Source: Cepaea nemoralis
Lineage: Eukaryota; Mollusca; Gastropoda; Stylommatophora; Helicidae
Direction: 5' to 3'
DNA length: 64,000 nt
NCBI GenBank assembly: GCA_014155875.1
Contig: JACEFZ010013526.1
Coordinates: 213,501-277,500 of the forward strand
How positions within the stretch are numbered: position 1 is the first letter of the stretch; every line of letters begins with the position of its first letter. The notes beneath the pieces were generated by a model. The model was not told where the DNA came from. It saw nothing but the letters and a program-made list of their open reading frames with translations, and made no database searches. This document shows positions 33,393 to 44,255 of the stretch, piece after piece. The position numbers were made by a program, and so were the translations under genes.

Positions 33393-36300
33393 ATGGCTGT
33401 CAAAGGCAGAGTTAAAAGACCACCATGTGAATGTGGAAGGCAAGGGGAAACCACCACATTATCTTCCCAAGATTTCATGGCGACACACATTTCAGAAATA
33501 GTGAACGACGTTAATGGCTGTCTTAGGACATCCTCGTCCGGTAGGGACAGTCATGAGCCACAGGTGACACCAGACCGTCATCCAGCTACTGATGGCAAAA
33601 CTAAAACTATAACTAAACTAAATAAATTTAGAGTAGGAACATGGAATGTTAGGACATTAAATGAGCTAGGAAAGTTAAACAATGTTCTAAGAGAAATGGA
33701 AAACATGAAAATGAATATACTAGGCATAAGTGAGATGAGATGGAAGGGATCTGGCAAAATTATAACCGACAAACACACAATAATTTATTCTGGAGGGGAC
33801 ACACATGAAAAAGGTGTAGGAATAATATTTGATGAAAAAACAGCCAAATCTATGAATGGATACTGGTGTATTTCAGATAGAGTTATAATGGTCAAAATCA
33901 AAGGCAAACCAATAGATATAAATATTATACAAGTATATGCACCAACAACAAGTAGTAGTGAAGAAGAAATACAACACTTTTACGATGAAATAGAAATGGC
34001 AATAGCTCAAATTGGATCACAAGAAATAAAAATAATACTGGGAGATTTTAATGCAAAAGTAGGAAAGGGAAAAATAGAGGATATAGTGGGGAATTACGGT
34101 TTAGGTACAAGAAATGAACGAGGAGAGAAACTAATAGAATGGGCAAATATTAATGATATGATAATTGGAAACACATGGTTTAAACACCATAAAAGACGAC
34201 TATACACATGGAAAAGCCCTGATATGAAAATACGCAACCAAATTGACTACATACTTATTAATAAAAGATTTAGAAATGCATTAATTAATGTAAAGACAAT
34301 GCCTGGTGCTGACGGTAATAGTGATCATGTACCACTATGTGGACAAATAAAAGTAAGATTAAAGAGAGGGGAAAAAATGGTTAAGAACCTTGAGACTTAA
34401 TAAAGAGGTTCTGAAAGTAGATAAAGAAATTCAAGAACAATACAGAGTGACTGTGAAAAATAGGTACAATGCAATAGCTAAAATACAGAGTATAAATGAA
34501 CAATGGGAAATGTTAAGGGACTCCATTCATCAAACTAGCAAAGAAGTATTACCGGAGAGAAGCCAAAAAGCTAAGAAAAAATGGATGAATGAAGAAATCT
34601 TAATGCTGATGGACAAAAGGAAACAGAATTAAAATGACAAACAAGACGAAACAGTATGCTAAGATAAATAAAGAAATAAGAGATAAATGTGTGAAGGCAA
34701 AAGAAAGTTGGTTAAACGAGAAATGCAAAAAAAAAATTGAATTAAATTCCATTAAAGATCAAAAAAAGTTTTCACAGACAAATCAGTGAGCTCACAGGAA
34801 GCAAAATAAGAATAAATACAGGGTGCTTGAAATCAAAAACAGGAAAGATATTTTTGGAGGAAGGTGCTATAATGAAGAGGTGGAATGAGTATATAAGAGA
34901 ATTATATAATGGAGAAAGGGAAGAATTAACAGAAAAAAGTAATTTAGAAGGCCCACCTATTCTACAAGAAGAAGTTGCTGATGCTATGAAACATACGAAG
35001 AAAGGAAAAACAGCTGGGCCAGATGAAATCACAGTAGAAGAATTATAAGTATTGGGAGAATTTGGGGTAGATATATTAACCAAAATATATGCTTGTATAT
35101 CCTTTACAGGACATCGTTGTCAACATCAGCATCTTTCAGCTGATTGTTGATTTCTTGTCAAGATTACGCTCAGTATTTTACCATTGCTTTCTGAGCGGCC
35201 GGCTCACATACCCCGTAAGTTACCGACGCGATTCAAACCACTGCTGATTCTCACCGTCGTCACGTTACGTATACAATATTACGGAGAAAAGTAGCTAACC
35301 TCTAGGCCAGGAAGCCGGCCATTAACCAAAATGCTGAATGATATTTACAACAGTGGATATTTAGCGAGAGATATGCTAAAATCTGTATTTATAGCAACAC
35401 CAAAGGGACCAGAAGCTATTGAATGTGAAGATTTTCGTACAATTAACCTCATAAACCATGTCACTAAGCTTCTACTCAGAATTATAATGAGAAGAACAAG
35501 AAAGAAAATAAAAATGGAAATTAGTGAAGAACAGTATGGTTTTATGGAAGGAAAGGGTACAAACAATGCAATATATATATTACGAACACTAATAGAAAGG
35601 TCAATAGAGAAACAGAGAGACATATATTTATGCTTCATAGATTATACTAAGGCATTTGATAAAGTAAAACATGATGAGCTGATTAAAATGTTGGAAGATA
35701 TCAACATTGATGTGAAAGATTTAAGAAATAATAAAGAATATATACTGGAACCAAGTAGCAGCAATTAAAATGGGAAATAAAGAGGGTAGTTACGAACAGA
35801 TAAAGCTAGGAGTACGACAGGGGTGTGTCTTGTCACCCGATCTCTTCTCCCTATATAGCGAAGTAATAATGAGAGAGATCAAAGAGAAGCCAGGAATACT
35901 AATCGGAGGATATAATATAAACAATATACGCTATGCAGATGACACAGTATTGGTGGCGGATAATGCAACAGACCTACAACAATTATTGGACATTGTAGTA
36001 TCAGAGAGTGCACAGAAAGGACTCTCCTTGAATATCAAGAAAACAGTAACAATGGTGATATCAAAGAAAATGGGGACACCAAAATGTGACATAGAAATAG
36101 AAGGGGAAATTCTCAACCAAGTGGATAATTTTAAATACCTAGGGGCACTTATAACATCAGATGGAAGATGTACAACAGAGATTAAGAGCAGAATAGGGCA
36201 GGCAAAAGCCGCATTTCAGAAAATGAAGAGTATCTTATGCAATAAGTCGCTATCAATGAATGTAAGAAAGAGAGTGCTAAAATGCTATATAGAACCAGTT

Positions 36301-36666
36301 TTGCTGTATGGCAGCGAATCTTGGAATGTAAATGAACAAATTAGGAAGAACTTGGAAGCAACAGAGATGTGGTTTTTAAGACGAATGTTGAGAATTCCGT
36401 GGACTGCCAGAGTGACTAACAACGATTGCCTGAAAGAGGCTAATGAAACTAAAACACTATATACAACAATAAGAAAGAGACAAACAGCTTTCTTTGGTCA
36501 TGTGATGAAAAGAGAGTCATTGGAGAACATCGTGACAACTGGAAAGATTGAGGGGAAGAGAGGCAGAGGCAGACCAAGAGAAATGATGCTGGACGGATTG
36601 AGACGGTGGCATGGAGGAATATCATCAGCAGAGTTGATCCAGAACACCAAAGACCGAGATCTGTGA
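33393..36666 (+). pseudogene. RTE family B endonuclease/RT, frameshifted
   Basis: The first block (33393-34400) holds a complete endonuclease: GTWNVRT, SEMRWKG, GDFNAK, NQIDYIL and SDHVPL. Frameshifts follow at about 34390 and between 34632 and 34760, and there is a TAA at 35046-35048. The SINE insertion at 35087 comes next. RT blocks 35331-35768 (FIDYTKAFDKV) and 35770-36666 (GVRQGCVLSPDLFSLY, YADD codons at 35932-35943, YGSESWN, FGHVMKR) are separated by a frameshift near 35735-35770. The gene is not functional as it stands. Its catalytic motifs are unchanged, so decay is probably recent. Confidence 0.92.
35087..35320 (-). mobile_element. SINE family B inserted in RTE, with target duplication
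   Basis: The 12-bp direct repeat ATTAACCAAAAT (35075-35086 and 35321-35332) flanks it. On the minus strand it has the head GGCCGGCTTCCTGGCCTAGA, the body CTCAGAAAGCAATGGTAAAA, and the end CCTGTAAAGGATATACAAGC. Removing it and one duplication keeps the RT frame on both sides. Confidence 0.95.
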
Positions 36667-36706
36667 AGAGCCATGAACGCCTACACCAGCCGGCACGGCA
36701 CTTGAT

Positions 36707-37440
36707 GATGATCCTGAAAATCCTATTATAGGGGTAGGGTTTATTATAGGGGTAGGTCTTATTTTCGGAAAAACATGGTACCACACAGTACAACTGACAT
36801 GACGGTAAATAAGATTGACGTGTCCTCGAATGTTAAAGTCCTAGTGACCATGTCTGTAAGTCTGACTAAAGCATGCCTGTCGTATGTCAATGCTCCAAAT
36901 TAGTATACTTTTTATAAGGATACAGTGAAATAGAATCTAACTATAACGTAACATTGTGACTGTAAATGTTTAAAATGTACAAACTGCTCGTGTATGCAAA
37001 TAACGCGACTGCATAAATTGGAAGACTTGCTACTTTTTTACGACTATATAATTATGTTAATGCACTAGCCATATTTCTGAATACATATTAACATACGCAG
37101 ATTAGACGCAAACACACACGAGCGCACACGCACACGCACACACTTACACTAATATAACATATAAAACGAGATGCCAAATGAATCCCTTCTAACGTCGACC
37201 AGGTGAGCGAAGTGCTTGTATACAAACTGTACAGGTAAGTTCGTAGACCGGACCACTTAGTTGACTGTAATAGACATCCAATAATAGCTGTATTTTGGAA
37301 AATATATTCAGAGATATTTAAATAAATAAAATTAAATCACCAAAGTATATATCAACATAACAATAAATACAAATACAGAGCACATCATTACAAACATTAG
37401 ATAGCGCATTGTGGCATACACGAACAAATAGATTTATACA
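36707..37440. other. Non-coding interval
   Basis: The phrase ATTATAGGGGTAGG is tandemly repeated at 36723-36752. There are CACACG/CGCACA-rich words near 37110-37145. No gene is seen. Confidence 0.4.
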
Positions 37441-37539
37441 GAACTAGCTGACCCGGCCCGGCTTCGCCCAGTCCTTGGTGGGGAGCATCTCATTTAATTC
37501 ATATAAGTAGTCATATAAGTTCCCGTTCCCGTTACCGAC

Positions 37540-37592
<53 letters not shown>

Positions 37593-37811
37593 GACCCGGC
37601 CCGGCATCGCCAAGCTTTTGGTGGGGAGCATCTCATTTAATTCATATAAGTAGTCATATAAGCTCACGTTCCCGTTCCCGACTATCTATCTGTCTGTCTG
37701 TCTGTCTATCTGTCTGTCTATCTGTCTGATCCGGCCCGGCTTCGCCCAGCCCCTGATGGGGAGCATCTCATTTAATTCATATGAGTAGTCATATAAGTTC
37801 CCGTTCCCGAC

Positions 37812-37905
<94 letters not shown>

Positions 37906-38778
37906 ATCATTTATTGGTTGCAGTTAGAACAACCTTAGATAAACGAAGACCAACTTACAAAAAGCATTAGAAAGAGCACTTGAAAGATCTTTACATCTTC
38001 CCCAACAATTAACTTGGGTAAATGGAGCAGCGGCAGCAGCAGCAGAAGAAGAAGAAAAAGGAGGAGTAGGAGCTGGGAGGAGGAAGAGGGAGGAGGAGGG
38101 AGGAGGAGGAGAAAGAGAGAAGAGGAGGATGGAGGAGGGAGAGGGAGGAGGGGGAGGAGAAGAGGAAGAGGGTAGGAGGTGGAGGAGGGGAGAGGAGGAG
38201 GAGGAGAAATATAACGCATATGCCTGTAGATTTAATAATGGCTGAAGTTGTTCCATGTCTTCTTAGAGTTGGCGACAGTGTAAAGAAATATAAAATCTTC
38301 AAACTTGATAGAGATAAGGTAACTATTATTTATTCATTCTTTAAGCAAAAAAAGATGAGTTACAATGTTATGCATTATGCATTATTTTTATGAAAACTTT
38401 GAAAATGCCTTACAGATTGTATCATTATTTATTATAACTCATATGCCGGTACATAACTATGGACAAAGAGTTTATAAATCTTTGAAAAAGATGCCACAAT
38501 ATGACTATAAGTTATACAGAAAAGTTATGCCCCTTGAAATAACTTTTACAGAGTTACGTCCCCTGAGATATATGAAATTATAATGAAAAATGAAAAATGA
38601 AATAATATTGGGTAAGCAGCCGATTTCACACTAAAACAATATGACAGTGGGCTGCGCTGGAATGAAAGGAAGACGTGTAGAAAATTTCATCTCAATCGGA
38701 TGGGCCGTTCGCGAGCGCATAAAGGACATAGGGACATACAGACAGACAGACGGAGATCGCCTTTTATATATAAGATTA
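37441..38778 (-). mobile_element. Left arm of a ~10-kb inverted repeat; Helitron-like candidate
   Basis: The arm starts ACTAGCTGACCCGGC. It has several ~110-bp units (GGGGAGCATCTCATTTAATT..., CGTTCCCG) joined by (GTCT)n tracts (37540-37905). A body follows (37915-38585) with a GGA-rich tract, then the end GGCGATCTCC...CTTTTATATATAAGA near 38778. The body is nearly identical, inverted, to 46080-46765. Read on the minus strand the element ends GGGTCAGCTAG|T, which resembles a Helitron CTAG terminus. The class is uncertain and no coding sequence is present. Confidence 0.6.
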
Positions 38779-38825
38779 AGCAAATAGATCGTCTGGCGAT
38801 TAAAAATGCTACTGGTTCTTGTTGC

Positions 38826-38999
38826 TGGTCTTATTATTATTATTATTATTATTATGATTATTACATTACTTCTTCCACAACAACTACTACTAATACTACT
38901 ACTGTTGCTGCTGTTGCTGCTGCTACTACTACTACTGCTACTACTGTTACCAATACTACTGTTGTTGCTGCTGCTACTACTATTACTACTACAACAACA

Positions 39000-39042
<43 letters not shown>

Positions 39043-39096
39043 TTGCTGCTACTACTACTACTATTACTACTGTTTCTGCTGCTGCTGCTGCTGCTG

Positions 39097-39167
<71 letters not shown>

Positions 39168-39309
39168 GTTTCTGCTGCTGCTACCACTACTACTACTACT
39201 ACTACTACTATTACTACTACTACTTCTACTCTACTATTACCACTGCTACATCTGCTACTACTACTACTACTACTATTACTACTTCTGCTACAACTACTAC
39301 TACTACATT

Positions 39310-39364
<55 letters not shown>

Positions 39365-39426
39365 GCTACTACTACTATTACTTCTGCTACAACTAATACT
39401 ACCACTACTACTACTAATATTACTAT

Positions 39427-39488
<62 letters not shown>

Positions 39489-39507
39489 TTACTACTACTA
39501 CTACTAC

Positions 39508-39556
<49 letters not shown>

Positions 39557-39575
39557 GCTACTACTACTACTGCTA
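38826..39575. repeat. (TAC)n/(TTA)n/(TGC)n trinucleotide tract
   Basis: About 750 bp of TAC, with interspersed TAT, TGC and TTC triplets. It begins with (TTA)n at 38830. Long poly-Leu, poly-Thr, poly-Tyr, poly-Ser and poly-Val frames on both strands are artefacts of the repeat. Confidence 0.97.
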
Positions 39576-39861
39576 TACTGCTTACGTTCATAGCATTGAT
39601 TTGACAATGTTCAGACTATGTGAAAGATGAGTGATTTAAGGGGAAAATGTAATGTGTGCCTGTATTCCCGGTTTGTGACAATTTGAAAATAAAATTCTTT
39701 CATTTGTTCGTTCTCAACAAGGTATGTAAGCTGACCTATTGTGTTCTCTTCTATCTTCATTTCATGCCTTCTAATTTAGAGTTCTACTATTCACCAAATG
39801 ATATCTTTTTTTTTCTTCTCGATAACAGTTTCAGCAATTGCAACACTGAATAAAGACACAA

Positions 39862-40052
39862 ATGGAGTTGATAACCTGGATTGTGGCTATTGTGGTGTTT
39901 CTGGTCATCTACCTGTGGTTGCAACGACCAGACCCGCGACTTCCACCCAGCCCTGTACGGCCTCTACCATTTGTTGGTCACCTATTTTCCATGGCTAAGG
40001 ACACCAGACTACAGTTTCAGGAATGGAGAGAACGGACTGGTGATATTTACAG
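39862..40052 (+). CDS. P450 exon 1: membrane anchor and proline hinge
   Basis: The exon encodes the N-terminal signal anchor (WIVAIVVFLVIYLWL, about residues 5-19) that fixes the enzyme in the ER. It continues with the proline-rich hinge LPPSPVRPLPFVGHL and QEWRERTGDIY. The ATG at 39862 is preceded by a strong 3' splice site (polypyrimidine then ATAACAG, exon from 39829), so a further 5' untranslated exon probably lies upstream. The donor is CAG|GTCAGG at 40052/40053. Exon phase matches exon 2. It lies between the two arms of the large inverted repeat. Confidence 0.88.
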
Positions 40053-40104
40053 GTCAGGGAAGTGGGACGTCAACTTACAAGCCTAATTTACAATCAGTTT
40101 GTTT

Positions 40105-40352
40105 GGTATATGCTTGTACCCGTGGCGAAGGTGTTACGGGCGCAGTCCGTGATCTCGCATACCCGCGTTCGAAACACAGCTGCGTGCGATCTGGCAGCAG
40201 ATCGCGTTGCGTATTTGTTGTTTTTATGAAATAGTATGGGTGTCGGTCGTTCAGAAAGCAATGGCACACTACTGAACGTAAACTCGCCAAGAGATCACAA
40301 CAGCAAAAATGCTAGTGTTGACTGCAACGTCCTGTAAAGGATATGCAATAAC
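40105..40352 (+). mobile_element. SINE family B in P450 intron 1
   Basis: The head has GCGTTCGAAACACAGCTGCG (B-box-like). The body is GTCGTTCAGAAAGCAATGGC and it ends CCTGTAAAGGATATGCAATA. It begins only about 50 bp after the exon 1 donor. A reversed 3' fragment of the same family follows at 40495-40600. Confidence 0.85.
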
Positions 40353-40494
40353 TTATTTTGTGCTTAGTATATGCTCTTAATAGACGTTTAAAGCACTCAT
40401 GTAATCAAACACATCTCAACCTGTCTTGTTACACTGAAACAGAAAATAGATAAACTGCGTATTACAAGCCGCATGTTAAAATGTTAGTTTCATA

Positions 40495-40600
40495 TCCTTT
40501 ACAGGACGTTTGCAGTCAAACCCAGCATTATTTGCTATTGTTGGTGTCATGTCAGGTTTACGTTCGGTAGTCTGTTGGCTTTCTGAACTACTGTAGCAGA
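40495..40600 (-). mobile_element. SINE family B 3' fragment
   Basis: Minus-strand end: GTTCAGAAAGCCAACAGACT ... CGTCCTGTAAAGGATATG. The head is missing. Confidence 0.7.
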
Positions 40601-40861
40601 ATGAATACCATCTCTGTTATTGGCTTCGAGCTGCAAATTTAGGGCACGGTTGAGCATCCTAGTAGAACAGTAATAAGGATGCTCAAGTCGTGACGTCGGT
40701 TGTTTTGGTAAGGTTAGTTACAGCTAAAGTCGAGAGAAGGCAACATCATATCTCGTGGTCTCTGTATTATTATCGGCCTATTATGATTCAATAAACCTTC
40801 TGAAAGAAACACACCAGGACTTGGTTTATAATCCTCTGTGCCTGTACTGTTACAGGATATC

Positions 40862-41320
40862 TTATATAAGCCTTTTCAATTTTTGCATGCCTTCTAATAC
40901 CTGATTTATTACCAACATATAATACGAAGGTGCCGTACGTACTCCGAAAGGCATTCGTAAAAATTCGTAAGAACCTGCGTGTGTGCAAAAAGCACTCTTC
41001 TTTTGGGCATCTGGGGACATAGGTATACACCAAAATCCTGTTCTTGAATCTAACGTAGTGAAGAAGGTAGACCCATTAAGTAAACCTAAAATATCATCAA
41101 TCACCGGCAATGGGTACGTTACATTCTTAGTGATTTTGTTCAACGCCCGGTAGTCACAGCAGAAGCGATTACTCCCGTCCTTCTTGGTCACAATTACTAT
41201 TGGAGATGACCACTCTGATTTGGACCTTGTTATGATTCCCGCTTTTAGCATATCTTCTATTGCTTTTTCAACAATTTCTCTATTCCTTAGAGGAGTTCTG
41301 TATGGTTTTGGGAGGTTGTC
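40862..41320 (-). pseudogene. Ty3/gypsy RT fragment
   Basis: The frame reads KPYRTPLRNREIVEKAIEDM, SEWSSPIVIVTKKDGSNRF, DYRALNKIT, FTTLDSRTGFWCI and FLRMPFGVRTAPSYYMLV, the N-terminal half of a Ty3/gypsy reverse transcriptase. It stops before the catalytic xxDD region. Its N-terminal continuation is the fragment at 44025-44255, which ends exactly where this one begins (IDTGDHP | KPYRTPL), so one gypsy gene was split by the 2.7 kb between them. Confidence 0.9.
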
Positions 41321-41593
41321 CCATCCACGATCATAAGCATATTTTAACCGGAAGCCATTTTCCGCGCTTGCGCAGACGGCTTCCACCGTGTCAACGAGTC
41401 ATTGCCGATAAACATAGTTGTGGTGTTTCTGATTGGATGCTTTTCAAATAACGCATAACAACCACGGGCGCCATCTTGGCTTCATGACCAAAGGTCAGTC
41501 TGCCATTTTGAAATCACAGAGAGAGGGTAAGATTCCCTTCAGTCTTTGAAAAATTGAATTTCTTGTGATATAAGTTAGTAATTGTATATTTTT
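41320..41593. other. GC-richer lead-in to the 200-bp array
   Basis: It contains TTTCCGCGCTTGCGCAGACG and TGGTGTTTCTGATTGGATGC. These look like an element end or promoter-like segment (NRF-1-like CGCxTGCGCA). It belongs to the material that split the gypsy gene. Confidence 0.4.
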
Positions 41594-42340
41594 AGCTTGA
41601 TCGGTTAATATCTTAATGTTTTTATATAGATTTTCGGATTCTGCATGCAATTTTACATTTATATGGTAAGTTTCATCGCTCGAGTCGCTTCCTAAGTGGT
41701 ACAAAAACATTGTTTTTTCGCACAGGTTTTTGCCATTGAAAATCAATGGGCTGAATGGCGACGACGCACCACTCATATCTATCGGTTATTTTAAGCTTGA
41801 TCGGATAATATCTTAATATTTTTATATGCATTTTCGGAATCTGCATGCAATTTTACATTTATTTGGTGAGTTTCATCGCTCGAGTCGCTTCCTAAGTGGT
41901 ACACAAATTTTTTATTTGCCCACAGGTTTTTGCCATTGAAAATCAATGGGCTGAATGGCGACGACGCACCACTCATATCTATCGGTTATTTTAAGCTTGA
42001 TCGGTTAATATCTTAATATTTTTATATGCATTTTCGGATTCTGCATGCAATTTTACATTTATTTGGTGAGTTTCATCGCTCGAGTCGCTTCCTAAGTGGT
42101 ACACAAATTTTTTGTTTGCCCACAGGTTTTTGCCATTGAAAATCAATGGGCTGAATGGCGACGACGCACCACTCATATCTATCGGTTATTTTAAGCTTGA
42201 TCGGTTAATATCTTAATATTTTTATATGCATTTTCGGATTCTGCATGCAATTTTGCATTTATTTCTTGAGTTTCACCACTCGAGTCGCTTCCTAAGTGGT
42301 ACAAAAATATTGTTTTTGCGCACAGGTCTTTGTCATTTGT
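41594..42340. repeat. 200-bp tandem repeat, ~3.7 copies
   Basis: AAGCTTGATCGG recurs at 41793, 41993 and 42193, exactly 200 bp apart, with a first, slightly changed unit at 41594. Units carry ACTCGAGTCGCTTCC... words and CCATTGAAAATCAATGGGCT, the latter with a short dyad. Because 200 is not a multiple of 3, the repeated 61-codon minus frames are not one protein. Confidence 0.95.
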
Positions 42341-42361
42341 CATTATTAATGCATTATAAAA

Positions 42362-42600
42362 AAAACTGTCATTTACTGCCAATACAGTACCTTGCGGTGT
42401 ATGGCAGGGGGGGGGGGGGGGTGTCTTTGAGCCTGAGGAATTAAGGCCGCCTGGCTAGTGCAGTCGCCGCGAACTGTGCAGGTTAGGATTTTCTTTTTGC
42501 CCCCGACAGAAAAAAATCCGATACCGTACCGAGGGATCGAATCCGGGTCTCCCGAATGAGAGTCCGGCATTCTAGCCTCTCGGCCAGCCGCTCCTCCTAT
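42362..42600 (-). mobile_element. SINE family A, minus strand
   Basis: On the minus strand the head is GCGGCTGGCCGAGAGGCTAG with the B-box-like GGATTCGATCC. The body has AACCTGCACAGTTCGCGGCG as in the copy at 27105, and a polyG (+) run at 42407-42421. CATTATA-containing flanks on both sides (about 42352 and 42600) are a probable target duplication. Confidence 0.88.
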
Positions 42601-42623
42601 CATTATATAAAGATATCTATTTT

Positions 42624-44024
42624 AGCATGAACCATCAGATTTTAAATTTGAGTATTTACTAATGGGACCACCACCAAAAGATAGGCCTTGAGAAACCGAA
42701 TCTAATGGTACCAGGATGATGCATGTTATGTCAATTAGAAGCGAAGATATGCAACTTTGAGTGTCGTGATTGTAAACACATAAATTAATTAATATAACTA
42801 ATTGGCGGCCATTTTTATATGCTAATTAGATAATGTTGCATACTATGTAAACAGGAATTAACCCATTATGTGCGTAGCATCATTCCGCATAATACAATAT
42901 ATTACGTGCCAGGGTTTAAACATAATATAAGAATGCACTTGGTAATTAATTAATATAATAACTAATTGGCGGCCATTTTTATATGCTAATTAGATAATGT
43001 TGCATACTATCTAAACAGGAATTAACCCATTATGTGCGTAGCATCATTCCGCATAATACAATATATTACGTGCCAGGGTTTAAACATAATATTAAGAATG
43101 CACTTGGTAATTAATTAATATAATAACTAATTGGCGGCCATTTTTATATGCTAATTAGATAATGTTGCATACTATATCAAACAGGAATTAACCCATTATG
43201 TGCGTAGCATCATTCCACATAATACAATATATTACGTGCCAGGGTTTAAATATAATATTAAGAATGCACTTGGTAATTAATTAATATAATAACTAATTGG
43301 CGGCCATTTTTATATGCTAATTAGATAATGTTGCATACTATCTAAACAGGAATTAACCCATTATGTGCGTAGCATCATTCCGCATAATACAATATATTAC
43401 GTGCCAGGGTTTAAACATAATATAAAGAATGCACTTGGTAATTAATTAATATAATAACTAATTGGCGGCCATTTTTATATGCTAATTAGATAATGTTGCA
43501 TACTATCTAAACAGGAATTAACCCATTATGTGCGTAGCATCATTCCGCATAATACAATATATTACGTGCCAGGGTTTAAACATAATATTAAGAATGCACT
43601 TGGTAATTAATTAATATAATAACTAATTGGCGGCCATTTTTATATGCTAATTAGATAATGTTACATCATATGTAAAAATAGGTTACATGAGCGGTTAGGC
43701 TTCGCTACACCGATCGCAATGATGTATGGTTGCTAGGATGTTCGTGTATGGTTGCTAGGATGTTATTTTAAAAATAAACAAACTACTCTAGTTTTGATAA
43801 CTTCTGCGATGACCTTGGTTCGGACACGAAAAAAAGATGTGCAGAAGAGATCTTTTGTGTCAATTTCTGCGTTAATGATCTCGACACTCAAAGTTGCATA
43901 TCTTCGCTTCTAATTGACATACATGCATCATCTTGGTACCATTAGATTCGGTTTCTCAATGCCTATCTTTTGGTGGTGGTCCCATTAGAAAATACTCAAA
44001 TTTAAAAATCTGATGGTTCATGCT
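42624..44024. mobile_element. Foldback element with 143-bp inverted ends and internal satellite
   Basis: The left arm 42624-42766 (AGCATGAACCATCAGATTTT... to ...TTTGAGTGTCG) is repeated inverted at 43882-44024 with few differences. The interior holds about five 165-bp tandem units, then a unique stretch with a duplicated GTATGGTTGCTAGGATGTT (about 43724-43766). It lies in a gypsy pol gene. Non-autonomous elements that carry tandem arrays of about 160 bp are known in molluscs (pearl/Helentron-type), so that class is the likeliest, but no Rep/helicase or transposase is present. Confidence 0.82.
42786..43665. repeat. 165-bp tandem repeat inside foldback element
   Basis: The word GGCGGCC occurs at 42804, 42968, 43133, 43299, 43464 and 43629, giving periods of 164-166 bp. 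Each unit holds TTAATTAATATAATAACTAA, ATGTGCGTAGCATCATTCCG and TTACGTGCCAGGGTTTAAAC. Copies differ by only a few bases. Confidence 0.97.
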
Positions 44025-44255
44025 GGGGTGATCTCCAGTATCTATTTCCATCGTAACTGTTTTTGTCTTTCCCAATTCTAAGTCATTAATTGCAAAAACA
44101 TCTTGATTTTCTATTATAAGTCGTTCTAATATTTCCTTATTTTCTGGTGGAGTTTTTAACTGTGCTAACAATTCTTGTTCTCTTGTTATTTTGTCTACTG
44201 AATGTATTTGAGATGTATGTCTTCTGAATGGATGGATCAATTCATCATTCTGCAC
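44025..44255 (-). pseudogene. Ty3/gypsy pol fragment (before RT)
   Basis: The frame reads TREQELLAQLKTPPENKEIL, IIENQDVFAINDLELGKTK and VTMEIDTGDHP, the linker between protease and RT in Ty3/gypsy pol. Read on the minus strand, it runs into the foldback element after GDHP. The RT continues at 41320-40862. Confidence 0.85.

Larger units (their letters stand above)
33211..36706 (+). mobile_element. Near full-length RTE family B element, decayed
   Basis: The same layout as family A but a separate family (protein similar, DNA well diverged). It has a leader from about 33211, then the endonuclease/RT gene. It ends CGGCACGGCACTTGATGATGA at about 36706. A family B SINE interrupts it at 35087-35320. 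The 5' limit is approximate. Confidence 0.88.

Noticed and set aside
38826..39575. Long open frames (up to about 297 codons) on both strands
   Set aside because: Pure trinucleotide repeat; every frame is low-complexity (Leu, Thr, Ser, Val or Tyr runs).
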